Below, piece after piece: positions 1 through 9,041 of a stretch of 64,000 nt of DNA (the stretch's first letter is position 1; each line of letters opens with the position of its first letter). The notes below the pieces were generated by a model. The model made no database searches. It saw only the letters and a program-made list of their open reading frames with translations, and was not told the origin of the DNA. The stretch comes from Bacteroidota bacterium (lineage in GTDB: Bacteria; Bacteroidota; Bacteroidia; UKL13-3). The DNA lies in the NCBI GenBank assembly GCA_027482225.1, contig JAIXWD010000020.1, forward strand, positions 214,920 through 278,919. The letters are read 5' to 3'. Position numbers and translations under genes: made by a program.

Positions 1-1
1 A

Positions 2-847
2 CAGGCAGACGTTGATAAGTTGGGTATGAGTTTAGCTAAATTAGCTGAAGAAGATCCTACTTTCCGTGTTCACACTGACGAAGATACAGGTCAAACTGTA
101 ATATCGGGTATGGGTGAATTACACTTAGAAATTATCGTAGATAGATTGAAACGTGAGTTCAAGGTTGAATGTAATCAAGGTGCACCTCAGGTTTCATACA
201 AAGAAAATATTCAAAAAGCTACTATACACCGCGAGGTATATAAGAAACAGTCGGGTGGTAGAGGTAAATTTGCTGACATCCAGTTTGAATTAATTCCTGG
301 TTCAGCTGATAAGCCGGGCCTTGAATTTGTAAACGAAATTGTTGGTGGTGCAATTCCAAAAGAATTTATTCCTTCAGTTGAAAAAGGTTTCAAAGCCGCA
401 ATGGTAAATGGTGTATTAGCCGGTTATGCTATTGAAAGTTTAAAAGTTCGCTTATTTGACGGTTCATTTCATGCGGTAGATTCGGATGCATTGTCTTTTG
501 AATTAGCAGCTAAAATGGGCTTTAAAGAAGCAGCCCGCAAATCAAGTCCTGTGTTGCTTGAGCCAATTATGAAAATAGAGGTTCTTACACCAGAAGAAAA
601 TATGGGTGACGTAATTGGTGACTTAAACAAACGTAGAGGCCAACTTGAAGGTATGGATACTCGCGCTGGTTCACAAGTTATTAAAGCAAAAGTGCCATTG
701 GCAGAAATGTTTGGATACGTGACTCAACTACGTACGTTGTCTTCAGGTCGTGCAACTTCTACAATGGAGTTTGATCATTACGCTGAAGCACCTCGTAATG
801 TTCAAGAAGAAGTTTTAGCAAAAGTAAACGGTAAAGCAAAAGCCTAA
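2..847 (+). CDS. fusA: Elongation factor G, C-terminal part (cut by window edge)
   Basis: This is the C-terminal 281 codons of EF-G, the GTPase that drives tRNA-mRNA translocation on the ribosome. The reading frame is already open at base 2, so the gene starts outside the window. Visible parts match EF-G domains III to V, including the segment [12 protein letters not shown] and the domain IV stretch around [13 protein letters not shown]. The end [17 protein letters not shown] is the typical domain V finish. The G domain lies upstream and cannot be checked. The gene is followed 4 bp later by rpsJ, with no tuf gene between, so the str and S10 clusters are directly joined. Identification is secure; only the start is missing. 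Confidence 0.97.
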   Translation, partial: QADVDKLGMSLAKLAEEDPTFRVHTDEDTGQTVISGMGELHLEIIVDRLKREFKVECNQGAPQVSYKENIQKATIHREVYKKQSGGRGKFADIQFELIPGSADKPGLEFVNEIVGGAIPKEFIPSVEKGFKAAMVNGVLAGYAIESLKVRLFDGSFHAVDSDALSFELAAKMGFKEAARKSSPVLLEPIMKIEVLTPEENMGDVIGDLNKRRGQLEGMDTRAGSQVIKAKVPLAEMFGYVTQLRTLSSGRATSTMEFDHYAEAPRNVQEEVLAKVNGKAKA

Positions 848-851
848 TATC

Positions 852-1160
852 ATGGTTAACCAAAGAATAAGAATCAAGCTTAAGTCATTTGACTACAATC
901 TGGTTGACAAGTCGGCAGAGAAGATTGTAAAGACGGTAAAATCTACCGGAGCTGTAGTTAGTGGTCCAATACCACTTCCTACTAAAAAGAAAATTTACAC
1001 AGTTCTTCGCTCTCCGCATGTTAATAAGAAAGCCAGAGAACAATTCCAGTTATGCTCTTATAAAAGAATTCTGGACATTTACAGTTCAACCGCAAAAACT
1101 GTTGATGCATTAATGAAATTAGAATTACCAAGCGGTGTTGATGTTGAAATTAAAGTTTGA
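852..1160 (+). CDS. rpsJ: Ribosomal protein uS10
   Basis: Small-subunit head protein uS10, which also acts as NusE in transcription antitermination complexes. It has 102 residues, the usual length, and shows the family core [21 protein letters not shown]. It is the first gene of the classical S10 cluster but has no promoter of its own: it begins 4 bp after fusA, so it is probably transcribed with the str genes. The ATG at 852 is supported by the standard short N-terminus before [10 protein letters not shown]. Assignment is secure. Confidence 0.97.
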   Translation: MVNQRIRIKLKSFDYNLVDKSAEKIVKTVKSTGAVVSGPIPLPTKKKIYTVLRSPHVNKKAREQFQLCSYKRILDIYSSTAKTVDALMKLELPSGVDVEIKV

Positions 1161-1172
1161 TCATAGAAAATT

Positions 1173-1790
1173 ATGTCAGGACTGATAGGAAAAAAAGTTG
1201 GGATGACCAGCATTTACGATAAAAACGGTAAGAATGTTGCTTGCACGATTATCGAAGCGGGCCCTTGTGTGGTAACGCAAGTTAAAACCACCGAAAAGGA
1301 TGGCTACACTGCTGTTCAGCTAGCGTTTGGAGATCGTAAGGAAAAAAACACTCCCGCTGCGCAAATAGGTATATTTAAAAAGGCTAATACTACACCTAAA
1401 CGTAAGTTGGTAGAATTTAAAGGCTTTTTACAAACACTTGAACTAGGACAAACAATCTCTGTTGACCTGTTTGCTGAAGGAGAATTTGTTGACGTTGTTG
1501 GCACTTCTAAAGGTAAAGGTTTTCAAGGTGTTGTTAAACGTCATGGGTTTAGCGGTGTTGGAATGCAAACGCATGGTCAACATAATCGTCTAAGAGCTCC
1601 AGGTTCATTAGGTGCTTCATCCGACCCTTCTCGTGTATTTAAAGGTATGCGTATGGCTGGAAGAACTGGTGGAGACCGTGTGAAAAAGACCAACCTAGAA
1701 ATTTTAAAAATTGTGAAGGACCAAAATTTGCTAGTTATCAAAGGTAGCATACCAGGTTCTAAAGGTTCAATCGTATTTATCGAGAAATAA
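1173..1790 (+). CDS. rplC: Ribosomal protein uL3
   Basis: Large-subunit assembly-initiator protein uL3, 205 residues. The N-terminus [15 protein letters not shown] is the family signature. The central loop, with [16 protein letters not shown] and the [13 protein letters not shown] stretch, is the arm that reaches the peptidyl-transferase centre. It sits 12 bp after rpsJ and one base before rplD, in canonical S10-operon order. No Shine-Dalgarno sequence is visible, as expected in this phylum. Confidence 0.97.
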   Translation: MSGLIGKKVGMTSIYDKNGKNVACTIIEAGPCVVTQVKTTEKDGYTAVQLAFGDRKEKNTPAAQIGIFKKANTTPKRKLVEFKGFLQTLELGQTISVDLFAEGEFVDVVGTSKGKGFQGVVKRHGFSGVGMQTHGQHNRLRAPGSLGASSDPSRVFKGMRMAGRTGGDRVKKTNLEILKIVKDQNLLVIKGSIPGSKGSIVFIEK

Positions 1791-1791
1791 C

Positions 1792-2418
1792 ATGGAATTA
1801 GCAGTATTGAACATAAACGGTGCAGAAACCGGTAAGAAAGTAACTCTATCTGCAGATACTTTCGGTATAGAACCAAATAACCATGCTATTTATTTAGATG
1901 TGAAGCAATACTTGGCTAACCAACGTCAAGGTACCCACAAAGCTAAAGAAAAGAGTGAAGTAAGCGGTTCAACTAAAAAGTTACATCGCCAAAAAGGTAC
2001 AGGTGGATCGCGTAAAGGTAGTATCAAAAGTGGTACTTTCGTTGGCGGTGCTCGTATTCACGGTCCTCGTCCTCGCGATTACAGTTTCAAGCTTAATAAA
2101 AAATTGAAACAACTTGCCCGCAAATCGGCATTTGCTTACAAAGTAAAAGAGAATAATATAACAGTATTAGAAAGTTTCAGTTTTGATGCTCCTAAAACAA
2201 AACAATATATATCTCTTTTAAATAACTTGAAGTTAGCAAATGAAAAAGTGTTGATGATCATACCTGAGTATAATGACAGCATTTATCGTTCTAGCCGTAA
2301 CTTGCCTAAAGCAAAGGTTGTAGCAGCTAAGGATGTTAATACATTCGAAATCTTACATGCTAACAAAGTTATTCTGCTTGAGAATTCGTTACCTATTATT
2401 GTGGAAACATTAAATTAA
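1792..2418 (+). CDS. rplD: Ribosomal protein uL4
   Basis: Exit-tunnel protein uL4, 208 residues. The long basic loop (about residues 45 to 95, with KLHRQKGTGGSRKGS and GPRPRDYSFKLNKK) is the extension that lines the tunnel constriction. It starts one base after the uL3 stop, which suggests translational coupling. In E. coli uL4 represses its own operon through a leader before rpsJ. No such leader can exist here because fusA abuts rpsJ, so any autoregulation would need a different site. Confidence 0.96.
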   Translation: MELAVLNINGAETGKKVTLSADTFGIEPNNHAIYLDVKQYLANQRQGTHKAKEKSEVSGSTKKLHRQKGTGGSRKGSIKSGTFVGGARIHGPRPRDYSFKLNKKLKQLARKSAFAYKVKENNITVLESFSFDAPKTKQYISLLNNLKLANEKVLMIIPEYNDSIYRSSRNLPKAKVVAAKDVNTFEILHANKVILLENSLPIIVETLN

Positions 2419-2423
2419 TTAAG

Positions 2424-2714
2424 ATGAGCGTTTTAAAAAAGCCTTTAATCACTGAAAAATCTACACATTTAAGCGAAAATCTTAATCAGTATAGTTTTTT
2501 AGTAGAAAAAACAGCTAATAAACCTGAAATTAAGGTAGCTATTGAAAAAATGTATGATGTTACTGTAACAAGTGTTAGCACTGCTATTTATGCAGGTAAA
2601 GCTAAATCTCGTTTCACTAAGAGAGGACAATTCAGTGGTAGAAGACCATCAGTTAAAAAAGCTATTATCACTGTTAAAGAAGGTCAAACAATTGACTTCT
2701 TCGCAAACATATAA
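2424..2714 (+). CDS. rplW: Ribosomal protein uL23
   Basis: Tunnel-exit protein uL23, 96 residues, the docking site for trigger factor and SRP (trigger factor is itself encoded later in this window). The N-terminal motif LKKPLITEKST and the segment VEKTANKPEIKVAIEKMYDV are family hallmarks. It sits 5 bp after rplD and 21 bp before rplB. Length and order are normal. Confidence 0.96.
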   Translation: MSVLKKPLITEKSTHLSENLNQYSFLVEKTANKPEIKVAIEKMYDVTVTSVSTAIYAGKAKSRFTKRGQFSGRRPSVKKAIITVKEGQTIDFFANI

Positions 2715-2735
2715 TTGAAGAATATTTAAGTAATT

Positions 2736-3560
2736 ATGGGAATTAGAAAATTTAGACCAATGACTCCCGGTACTCGCTTTAAATCAGTGAATACTTTTGA
2801 GGAGATCACGACATCAACACCCGAAAAATCGTTGATTGCAAAACAAAGCAAAAGTGGCGGTCGTAATGGTTCTGGTAAAATGACGATGCGTTACATTGGT
2901 GGCGGTCATAAGCAAAAATACCGTATCATTGACTTTAAACGTAACAAACATGCAGTTCCTGCTATTGTTGCTACCATTGAGTATGATCCAAATCGTAGTG
3001 GTCGTATTGCATTATTGCATTATGCGGATGGGGAGAAAAGATATATTCTTGCACCACATGGATTAAAAGTTGGTCAAACTGTTTTGAGTGGCTCTGGTGC
3101 TGCTCCTGAAATAGGAAATGCACTACCACTTAGTGAAATACCATTAGGAACTGTAATTTACAATGTTGAATTACAACCTGGCCAAGGTGGAAAGTTAGTT
3201 CGTTCTGCTGGTTCATTTGCTCAATTATTAAATAGAGATGGTAAATATGCTATTGTTAAATTAGCATCAGGTGAAACCCGTATGATTGTAGCTGCGTGTT
3301 TAGCAACAATAGGTTCAGTTTCTAATCCTGACCATAGTTTAGAGCGTAAAGGTAAAGCTGGTGCAAACCGCTGGAGAGGTGTTCGTCCTCGTACAAGACC
3401 AGTAGCTATGAATCCTGTTGATCATCCTATGGGTGGTGGTGAAGGTAGAGCTTCAGGTGGACATCCACGCTCACGCAAAGGCTTGATAGCAAAGGGTTAC
3501 AAAACCCGTACACCTAAAAAGCATTCAAATAAATTTATTATCGAAAGACGTAAGAAGTAA
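2736..3560 (+). CDS. rplB: Ribosomal protein uL2
   Basis: Universal large-subunit protein uL2, 274 residues, needed for subunit association and peptidyl transfer. The conserved C-terminal loop [19 protein letters not shown] contains the invariant His of the E. coli His229 position. The second His of the E. coli DHPHGGG motif is Met here. The RNA-binding core includes [12 protein letters not shown] and [12 protein letters not shown]. It follows rplW by 21 bp and precedes rpsS by 6 bp. Confidence 0.97.
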   Translation: MGIRKFRPMTPGTRFKSVNTFEEITTSTPEKSLIAKQSKSGGRNGSGKMTMRYIGGGHKQKYRIIDFKRNKHAVPAIVATIEYDPNRSGRIALLHYADGEKRYILAPHGLKVGQTVLSGSGAAPEIGNALPLSEIPLGTVIYNVELQPGQGGKLVRSAGSFAQLLNRDGKYAIVKLASGETRMIVAACLATIGSVSNPDHSLERKGKAGANRWRGVRPRTRPVAMNPVDHPMGGGEGRASGGHPRSRKGLIAKGYKTRTPKKHSNKFIIERRKK

Positions 3561-3566
3561 CAGAAT

Positions 3567-3833
3567 ATGGCTCGTTCGCTAAAAAAAGGACCATTCGTTG
3601 ATATCAAGCTTGACAAAAAAGTACAAGCCATGAACGAATCAAAAAAGAAATCGGTGATTAAAACTTGGTCACGTAGAACTATGATTACACCTGATTTCGT
3701 AGGTCATACATTCGGAGTGCACAACGGAAACAAGTTCATTCCGGTTTATGTAACTGAAAACATGGTAGGACACAAACTTGGTGAATTTGCACCTACCAGA
3801 ACATTCAAGAGTCACCCGACTAAAAAAGACTAA
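3567..3833 (+). CDS. rpsS: Ribosomal protein uS19
   Basis: Small-subunit head protein uS19, 88 residues. The sequence [12 protein letters not shown] at the N-terminus and [16 protein letters not shown] near the C-terminus are diagnostic. It binds 16S rRNA next to uS13 at the A-site finger. Spacing is 6 bp from both neighbours (rplB and rplV), as expected for a tight operon. Confidence 0.97.
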   Translation: MARSLKKGPFVDIKLDKKVQAMNESKKKSVIKTWSRRTMITPDFVGHTFGVHNGNKFIPVYVTENMVGHKLGEFAPTRTFKSHPTKKD

Positions 3834-3839
3834 GGAATA

Positions 3840-4223
3840 ATGGAAGCAATAGCGAAATTAAATAACTGTCCTACTTCGCCTCGTAAGATGAGGCTACTTG
3901 CCGACTTAGTTCGTGGTAAGCGTGTAGGTGAAGCGATGAATATCCTTCGTTTCAATAACAAAAAAGAAAGCTCACATCGTTTAGATAAATTGTTACGTTC
4001 GGCAATAGCCAACTGGGAACAAAAAAACGAAGGCGCTGATGTTGAGAGCGCACAGTTATACGTGAAAACGATTTTTGTAGACGGTGGTGCAATGATGAAG
4101 CGTGTTAGACCCGCTCCACAAGGTAGAGCATATCGTGTTAGAAAACGTTCTAATCACGTTACGCTTGTAGTTGATAGCAAAATTGCTGCAACTGTTGAAA
4201 CAGTAAATAATAATAACGCATAA
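3840..4223 (+). CDS. rplV: Ribosomal protein uL22
   Basis: Exit-tunnel protein uL22, 127 residues. It shows the N-terminal [15 protein letters not shown] motif and the C-terminal hairpin around [20 protein letters not shown] that lines the tunnel, a known site of macrolide resistance mutations. The C-terminus ends in a short Asn run. It lies 6 bp after rpsS and 12 bp before rpsC. Confidence 0.97.
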   Translation: MEAIAKLNNCPTSPRKMRLLADLVRGKRVGEAMNILRFNNKKESSHRLDKLLRSAIANWEQKNEGADVESAQLYVKTIFVDGGAMMKRVRPAPQGRAYRVRKRSNHVTLVVDSKIAATVETVNNNNA

Positions 4224-4235
4224 ATTTAAATCAGA

Positions 4236-5054
4236 ATGGGACAAAAAGTTAACCCGATAGGTTTAAGATTAGGTATCATCAGAGGTTGGGAATCTAACTG
4301 GTACGGTGGCAATAATTTTGCTGATAAACTTATTGAAGATGAGAAAATCAGAAAATACCTAAAAGCTCGTATCGCAAAAGGTGGTATTGCTCGTATTGTA
4401 ATTGAAAGAACAATTAAGCGCATCATTATTACTATTCATACATCTCGTCCTGGTATAGTAATTGGTAAAGCAGGATCTGAAGTAGATAAGATTAAGGAAG
4501 AGATCAAAAAGCTCACAAAAAAAGATGTTCAAATCAATATTTTTGAAATTAAACGTCCAGAACTTGATGCTACCTTAGTTGGAGAGACCATAGCAAGTCA
4601 ATTAGAAGCCCGTGTTTCATACAAACGTGCTCTTAAAACTTCAATTGCTTCTACTATGAGAATGGGTGCCGAGGGTATAAAGATAATGGTATCTGGTCGT
4701 TTAGGTGGCGCTGAAATGGCACGTTCTGAATCTTACAAAGAGGGAAGAACACCTTTACACACCTTACGCGCTGATATTGATTATGCAATCGTTGAAGCTT
4801 CTACCGTATATGGTAAAATCGGTATTAAGGTTTGGATCTGTAAGGGAGAAGTATACGGTAAACGTGATTTATCTCCAAATGCAGGTGTTGCTAGTACCGA
4901 AGGCTCACGTGGTGGTAATCGTGGCGGAAATGAAAGAAGGAGTGCAGGCGATAGACCAAGAGGTGAAAGAAGGAGTGCAGGTGACAGACCACGTGGTGAT
5001 AGAAAACCTGCTGGTGATAGAAGAGGAACCGGAGATAGAAAACCAAAGAATTAA
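4236..5054 (+). CDS. rpsC: Ribosomal protein uS3 with a long Arg/Gly/Asp-rich tail
   Basis: Small-subunit protein uS3, part of the mRNA entry helicase. The KH domain shows the GxxG loop in [18 protein letters not shown], and the C-terminal domain contains [17 protein letters not shown]. The core ends near residue 215. After it comes a tail of about 55 residues made of imperfect units of the type [11 protein letters not shown], rich in Arg, Gly and Asp. The total of 272 residues exceeds the approximately 230 of E. coli. The tail is low-complexity and probably disordered; a role in RNA contact is only inference. The gap to rplP is 31 bp. Confidence 0.96.
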   Translation: MGQKVNPIGLRLGIIRGWESNWYGGNNFADKLIEDEKIRKYLKARIAKGGIARIVIERTIKRIIITIHTSRPGIVIGKAGSEVDKIKEEIKKLTKKDVQINIFEIKRPELDATLVGETIASQLEARVSYKRALKTSIASTMRMGAEGIKIMVSGRLGGAEMARSESYKEGRTPLHTLRADIDYAIVEASTVYGKIGIKVWICKGEVYGKRDLSPNAGVASTEGSRGGNRGGNERRSAGDRPRGERRSAGDRPRGDRKPAGDRRGTGDRKPKN

Positions 5055-5085
5055 TTAAGGGCAGTACGAATAAATAAGTATCGAA

Positions 5086-5505
5086 ATGTTACAACCTAAA
5101 AGAACAAAGTATAGAAAGCAACAAAAAGGCCGTGTAAGAGGTAATGCTACACGTGGAGCAGTTTTAGCTTTCGGATCATTCGGTTTAAAATCGATTGAAA
5201 CAAAGTATATTACAGCAAAGCAACTTGAAGCAGCTCGTATTGCACTAACGCGTCACATGAAACGTGAAGGTCAGGTGTGGATTCGTATTTTCCCAGATAA
5301 ACCAATTACCAAGAAACCTGCCGAGGTTCGTATGGGTAAAGGTAAAGGTGCTCCTGAGTATTGGGTTGCACCAATAAAACCAGGTGTTATCATGTTTGAA
5401 ATTGATGGCGTGCCAATGGACGTTGCAAAAGAAGCAATGCGTTTAGCAGCTCAAAAACTTCCTGTAACAACCAAATTTATTGTAAAACCTGATTACGTAG
5501 CATAA
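5086..5505 (+). CDS. rplP: Ribosomal protein uL16
   Basis: Large-subunit protein uL16, 139 residues, near the A-site tRNA elbow and added late in assembly. Recognisable motifs are [16 protein letters not shown] at the start, [20 protein letters not shown] in the middle and [18 protein letters not shown] further on. It ends one base before rpmC. Identification is secure. Confidence 0.97.
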   Translation: MLQPKRTKYRKQQKGRVRGNATRGAVLAFGSFGLKSIETKYITAKQLEAARIALTRHMKREGQVWIRIFPDKPITKKPAEVRMGKGKGAPEYWVAPIKPGVIMFEIDGVPMDVAKEAMRLAAQKLPVTTKFIVKPDYVA

Positions 5506-5506
5506 A

Positions 5507-5713
5507 ATGAAAAATACAGAGATCAGAGAATTATCCAACAAGGAATTGGGAGCTCGTATTAAAGCAGAAAAATTGCAGATGACCAAAACAATGTTTAATC
5601 ATGCAGTTACTCCTTTAGAGAATACTAATACCATAAAGGACGGCAAAAAATTAATTGCTCGTTTGTTAACAGAGCAAAAAAGCAGGCAACTAGCAGGCCA
5701 AAATGCTCAATAA
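5507..5713 (+). CDS. rpmC: Ribosomal protein uL29
   Basis: Small coiled-coil protein uL29 at the tunnel exit, 68 residues, next to uL23. Its helical pattern ([19 protein letters not shown] at the N-terminus, a loop with TPLENTN, then a second helix [15 protein letters not shown]) is the two-helix hairpin of the family. It starts one base after rplP and 8 bp before rpsQ. The middle loop is slightly divergent but context makes the call safe. Confidence 0.94.
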   Translation: MKNTEIRELSNKELGARIKAEKLQMTKTMFNHAVTPLENTNTIKDGKKLIARLLTEQKSRQLAGQNAQ

Positions 5714-5721
5714 TTATTAAG

Positions 5722-5994
5722 ATGGAAACAACAGCACCAGAAGTAAGAAATTCACGCAAGGTTATCATCGGTAAAGTGGTTAGCAATAAAATGCAAAAAA
5801 CCATAGTTGTAGCCGTTGAGCGTAAAGTGATGCACCCAAAGTACGGGAAGTTCATCAAAATGACCTCAACATTTAAAGCCCATGACGAGAAAAACGAATG
5901 TGGTATTAACGATATCGTTAAGCTAATGGAGACTCGTCCTCTGAGTAAAGATAAACGTTGGAGATTAGTAGAAATTATCGAAAAAGCTAAGTAA
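5722..5994 (+). CDS. rpsQ: Ribosomal protein uS17
   Basis: Primary 16S-binding protein uS17 with an OB fold, 90 residues. The motif [20 protein letters not shown] and the later [20 protein letters not shown] are typical. Its C-terminus [20 protein letters not shown] matches the family end. Two bases separate it from rplN. Confidence 0.97.
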   Translation: METTAPEVRNSRKVIIGKVVSNKMQKTIVVAVERKVMHPKYGKFIKMTSTFKAHDEKNECGINDIVKLMETRPLSKDKRWRLVEIIEKAK

Positions 5995-5996
5995 TC

Positions 5997-6365
5997 ATGA
6001 TACAACAAGAATCAAGACTTAAAGTTGCTGACAACAGTGGTGCCAAGGAAGTACTTTGCATAAGAGTATTGGGTGGTACAGCTAGACGTTATGCATCTGT
6101 AGGCGATAAAATCGTAGTGTCGGTTAAAAGTGCAATACCTTCTGGTACTGTAAAAAAAGGTTCCGTTTCAAAAGCGGTTGTCGTTCGCACTAAAAAAGAA
6201 GTAAGAAGAGCAGACGGTTCATATATCAGATTTGATGATAACTCGTGTGTGTTATTAAACGCACAAGATGAACCAAGAGCTACACGTATTTTCGGCCCTG
6301 TTGCTCGTGAACTACGTGAAAAACAATTTATGAAAATCGTTTCATTAGCACCGGAGGTATTGTAA
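5997..6365 (+). CDS. rplN: Ribosomal protein uL14
   Basis: Subunit-interface protein uL14, 122 residues, which forms bridge B8 and is the docking site of the silencing factor RsfS. The N-terminus [18 protein letters not shown] and the C-terminus [11 protein letters not shown] are signature ends. The next gene starts 2 bp on. A GGAGGT stretch lies inside its last codons 9 bp before the rplX start, but it also encodes conserved residues, so it may be accidental. Confidence 0.97.
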   Translation: MIQQESRLKVADNSGAKEVLCIRVLGGTARRYASVGDKIVVSVKSAIPSGTVKKGSVSKAVVVRTKKEVRRADGSYIRFDDNSCVLLNAQDEPRATRIFGPVARELREKQFMKIVSLAPEVL

Positions 6366-6367
6366 TT

Positions 6368-6706
6368 ATGCAAAGAAAATACAACAAACAAACTAAACTC
6401 CACATTAAAAAAGGAGATATGGTATTGGTTATTACCGGTGATGATAAAGGTAAAAAAGGTCGTGTTATTGAAGTTTTTAATACTGAAAAACGCGCTTTAG
6501 TTGAGGGCATTAATATTGTCAGCCGTCATACAAAACCAAACGCACAAAACCAACAAGGTGGAATTATTAAGAAAGAAGCCCGTATTAATATTTCAAACCT
6601 AAAAGTTGTTGATAAATCGGGTAATGCTACCCGTATAGGCCGCAAGGTTACCCCAGAAGGTAAAATTGTTCGCGTATCAAAAAAATCAGGTGAGGTAATA
6701 GAATAA
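6368..6706 (+). CDS. rplX: Ribosomal protein uL24
   Basis: Assembly-initiator protein uL24, 112 residues, with an N-terminal KOW motif visible in [20 protein letters not shown]. The following strand region [13 protein letters not shown] is also conserved. It lies 2 bp after rplN and 8 bp before rplE. Length and order are normal for the spc cluster. Confidence 0.96.
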   Translation: MQRKYNKQTKLHIKKGDMVLVITGDDKGKKGRVIEVFNTEKRALVEGINIVSRHTKPNAQNQQGGIIKKEARINISNLKVVDKSGNATRIGRKVTPEGKIVRVSKKSGEVIE

Positions 6707-6714
6707 TATTAGAT

Positions 6715-7260
6715 ATGTATACTCCAAGATTAAAAGAAACATACAGCAAAACAGTAGCACCTGTTCTACAAGAAAAGTTTGCGTACAAAAATGCAATGCA
6801 AGTGCCTCGTTTAACCAAAATCTGTTTAAATCAGGGTTTGGGAGCAGCTGTAGCTGATAAAAAGATTGTAGATCAAGCAGTGGAAGAAATGTCTATCATT
6901 GCTGGTCAAAAAGCTGTGCCAACTAAATCGAAGAAAGCTATCTCTAATTTCAAATTAAGAGAGAACATGCCAATTGGAGCTCGCGTAACTTTACGTGGAG
7001 TAAAAATGTATGAGTTTTTAGACCGTTTAATTTCTGTATCGTTACCACGTGTTCGTGATTTCGCAGGTTTAAATGTAAAAGGTTTTGATGGCCGTGGTAA
7101 TTACACAATGGGTGTTACCGAGCAAATAATTTTTCCTGAGATTGTAATAGACAAAGTAAGTAGAATTAATGGTATGGACATAACTTTTGTTACTACCGCT
7201 GCCACTGATGAAGAGTGCCACGCTTTGTTAAAAGAATTTGGCTTACCATTTAAAAAATAA
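6715..7260 (+). CDS. rplE: Ribosomal protein uL5
   Basis: 5S rRNA-binding protein uL5 of the central protuberance, 181 residues. Motifs seen are [36 protein letters not shown] and [11 protein letters not shown]. In E. coli the S8 repressor site of the spc operon is near the rplE start. Here rplE lies only 8 bp after rplX, and the structured region sits before rpsH instead. Confidence 0.97.
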   Translation: MYTPRLKETYSKTVAPVLQEKFAYKNAMQVPRLTKICLNQGLGAAVADKKIVDQAVEEMSIIAGQKAVPTKSKKAISNFKLRENMPIGARVTLRGVKMYEFLDRLISVSLPRVRDFAGLNVKGFDGRGNYTMGVTEQIIFPEIVIDKVSRINGMDITFVTTAATDEECHALLKEFGLPFKK

Positions 7261-7265
7261 TAACA

Positions 7266-7535
7266 ATGGCTAAAGAATCAATAAAAGCTCGTCAGGTTAA
7301 ACGCGAGAAATTAGTAGCTCGTTACGCAGTAAAAAGAGCGGCATTAAAAGCTGCAGGTGATTTCGATGCAATACAAAAATTGCCTCGTAATTCTTCTCCT
7401 GTTCGTTTAAAGAATCGTTGTAAACTAACAGGTCGTCCAAAAGGTTACATGCGTGATTTCGGTATTTGCCGTAATCAATTCCGTGAAATGGCATTGATGG
7501 GGAAAATCCCAGGTGTAACGAAAGCCAGTTGGTAA
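7266..7535 (+). CDS. rpsN: Ribosomal protein uS14, zinc-independent form
   Basis: Small-subunit head protein uS14, 89 residues. The C-terminal half shows [19 protein letters not shown] and ends [11 protein letters not shown]. The zinc-binding form is about 61 residues with two CxxC pairs. This copy is longer and has only isolated Cys residues, so it is the C-minus (zinc-free) type. It is followed by the only large gap (149 bp) inside the ribosomal cluster before secY. Confidence 0.97.
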   Translation: MAKESIKARQVKREKLVARYAVKRAALKAAGDFDAIQKLPRNSSPVRLKNRCKLTGRPKGYMRDFGICRNQFREMALMGKIPGVTKASW

Positions 7536-7558
7536 TTTCGTAAGATTTTAAAAATTAA

Positions 7559-7604
7559 GGCGCTAAAGTTTAGGAGTTTTAAATTATTCCTCTATTTTCG
7601 CGCC
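7559..7604 (+). promoter_or_regulatory. Long imperfect hairpin overlapping a possible internal promoter
   Basis: Outer arms GGCGC (7559-7563) and GCGCC (7600-7604) pair. Inside them AAA/TTT and AGGA/TCCT pair as well, leaving an AT-rich loop. The right arm overlaps TATTTTCG at 7593-7600, a near match to the Bacteroidota -7 element, with a TTTA at 7569-7572 about 20 bp upstream as a weak -33. It could be an attenuator for the upstream genes, a promoter for rpsH onward, or both. No U-tract follows, so a simple terminator is less likely. Confidence 0.45.
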
Positions 7605-7632
7605 TCATTTAACTATAAAATAATATAAACTA

Positions 7633-7669
7633 AGCCGATAAGAGTAAAAGCCTTGGCTAACTATCGGCT
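7633..7669 (+). promoter_or_regulatory. Hairpin in the rpsH leader, candidate ribosomal-protein control site
   Basis: AGCCGATA (7633-7640) pairs perfectly with TATCGGCT (7662-7669), and a small inner AGCC/GGCT pair (7649-7658) lies in its loop. The structure ends 15 bp before the rpsH ATG at 7685. S8 is the known translational repressor of the spc operon in E. coli, so a structured leader directly before its gene is suggestive. Binding by S8 is inference only. Confidence 0.4.
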
Positions 7670-7684
7670 AGAAAAACAAAAATT

Positions 7685-8083
7685 ATGACAGATCCAATTG
7701 CAGATTACTTGACTAGGTTACGCAATGCGATCAAGGCAAACCATCGCATTGTTGAGATTCCTTCTTCACGTTTGAAGAAAGAAATGACTAAAGTACTCTT
7801 CGACAAAGGTTACATCCTTAATTACAAATTCGAAGATTCAACTACTCACCAAGGCACAATCAAAATTGCTTTGAAGTATCACCCGGTAACCAAATCCCCA
7901 GCTATCAGAAAACTTGAGCGTATAAGTACTCCAGGTTTACGTCAATATGCTGGTACAACAAATATACCCCGTGTAATTAACGGATTAGGTATAGCAATTT
8001 TAACTACCTCGAAAGGTGTAATGACCGATAAAGAGGCTCGTGCTAACAATGTTGGTGGTGAGGTATTATGTTACGTTTATTAA
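7685..8083 (+). CDS. rpsH: Ribosomal protein uS8
   Basis: 16S-binding assembly protein uS8, 132 residues. Family features are DPIADYLTRLRNAIKA at the N-terminus and STPGLRQYAGTTNIPRVINGLG plus ILTTSKGVMTDKEAR near the C-terminus. It is the first gene after the 149-bp structured gap, so it may head a separately controlled block running to secY. An 18-bp gap with a Shine-Dalgarno sequence separates it from rplF. Confidence 0.97.
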   Translation: MTDPIADYLTRLRNAIKANHRIVEIPSSRLKKEMTKVLFDKGYILNYKFEDSTTHQGTIKIALKYHPVTKSPAIRKLERISTPGLRQYAGTTNIPRVINGLGIAILTTSKGVMTDKEARANNVGGEVLCYVY

Positions 8084-8087
8084 TCAC

Positions 8088-8096
8088 AAGGAGGTA
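8088..8096 (+). promoter_or_regulatory. Strong Shine-Dalgarno sequence before rplF
   Basis: AAGGAGGTA lies in the non-coding gap after rpsH and 5 bp before the rplF ATG at 8102. It is an essentially perfect complement to the 3' end of 16S rRNA. No other intergenic start site I checked in this window has a comparable motif. Bacteroidota ribosomes are known to use such sites rarely because bS21, bS18 and bS6 bury the anti-SD. Confidence 0.75.
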
Positions 8097-8101
8097 GTAA
8101 A

Positions 8102-8656
8102 ATGTCACGTATTGGAAAAGCACCGATTACATTACCTAAAGGAGTTGATATTAACATATCAAACGGTAACTTAGTTACTGTTAAAGGTCCTAAAGGAACA
8201 TTAACTCAACAAGTAGATCCTGAGTTAAGTATAACAATTGAAAATGGCGTATTAGTAGTTACACGTCCTACTGAACAAAAAAGACATCGTGCAATGCATG
8301 GTTTATACCGCGCATTAATTAATAACATGGTTTTTGGTGTTACAGAAGGCTATACTGTCAAACAAGAATTAGTAGGTGTAGGTTACAAAGCTACTAATGA
8401 TGGAAATATTCTCGATCTTACCTTAGGTTTCTCTCATCATATTTACTTTCAAGTTCCTATGGAATTAAAAGTTAAGACCGAAACAGAGAAAGGTAAAAAC
8501 CCGATTATTACCCTTGAAGGTTCTGATAAACAACTTATCGGACAGGTTGCTGCTAAATTACGTAGCCTACGCAAACCTGAGCCATACAAAGGTAAAGGTA
8601 TTAAATTTGTTGGTGAACAACTTAGAAGAAAAGCTGGTAAAACGGCATCTAAATAA
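8102..8656 (+). CDS. rplF: Ribosomal protein uL6
   Basis: Large-subunit protein uL6, 184 residues, with two repeated beta-alpha domains near the sarcin-ricin loop. Visible motifs are SRIGKAPITLPKGVDI at the start and the C-terminal signature RKPEPYKGKGIKFVGE. Unusually for this genome, the start codon is preceded by a consensus Shine-Dalgarno motif at 8088-8096. It sits 18 bp after rpsH and 12 bp before rplR. Confidence 0.97.
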   Translation: MSRIGKAPITLPKGVDINISNGNLVTVKGPKGTLTQQVDPELSITIENGVLVVTRPTEQKRHRAMHGLYRALINNMVFGVTEGYTVKQELVGVGYKATNDGNILDLTLGFSHHIYFQVPMELKVKTETEKGKNPIITLEGSDKQLIGQVAAKLRSLRKPEPYKGKGIKFVGEQLRRKAGKTASK

Positions 8657-8668
8657 TAAGATAAAGCT

Positions 8669-9022
8669 ATGTCAGTACTTAGAAAAAAAGTTGAAAGAAG
8701 ACTTAAAATTAAAAAAGGAATACGCAGCCGTGTTTTTGGTACTCCTGAAAAGCCACGCTTATCGGTATTTAGAAGTAATAAAGATATTTACGTGCAAATT
8801 ATCGATGATGTGCATGGTAAAACTTTAGCTTCAGCTTCATCAAAATCAGTTAAAGACAAAATGACCAATATTGAGAAATCGGCACTTGTTGGGAAAGCTA
8901 TAGCAGAAAAAGCTGTTTCCGCTGGAGTTACAACTGTGGTTTTTGATCGTAATGGTTACTTGTACCACGGCAGAGTAAAAAGTTTAGCCGAAAGTGCAAG
9001 AGAAGGTGGTATAAAATTTTAA
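8669..9022 (+). CDS. rplR: Ribosomal protein uL18
   Basis: 5S rRNA-binding protein uL18, 117 residues. It has the basic N-terminus [16 protein letters not shown], then [19 protein letters not shown], and the C-terminal signature [17 protein letters not shown]. It lies 12 bp after rplF and 19 bp before rpsE, in standard order. Confidence 0.97.
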   Translation: MSVLRKKVERRLKIKKGIRSRVFGTPEKPRLSVFRSNKDIYVQIIDDVHGKTLASASSKSVKDKMTNIEKSALVGKAIAEKAVSAGVTTVVFDRNGYLYHGRVKSLAESAREGGIKF

Positions 9023-9041
9023 TTATAACCTATCAAAAGTT

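Noticed and set aside
4920..5050. Short repeats in rpsC considered as a CRISPR or non-coding tandem repeat
   Set aside because: The repeats are imperfect, have no unique spacers and stay in frame with uS3.
4705..5058. A 117-codon plus-strand frame over the rpsC 3' end
   Set aside because: A shadow frame caused by the repetitive uS3 tail.
5625..6008. A 127-codon minus-strand frame over rpmC and rpsQ
   Set aside because: Antisense to two secure ribosomal protein genes; no family features.
6353..6358. GGAGGT before rplX as a Shine-Dalgarno site
   Set aside because: It lies within conserved uL14 codons, so it can be explained by protein sequence alone.
8514..8828. A 104-codon plus-strand frame spanning rplF and rplR
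   Set aside because: It is out of frame with two secure ribosomal genes and its Leu/Lys/Asn-rich product resembles nothing.
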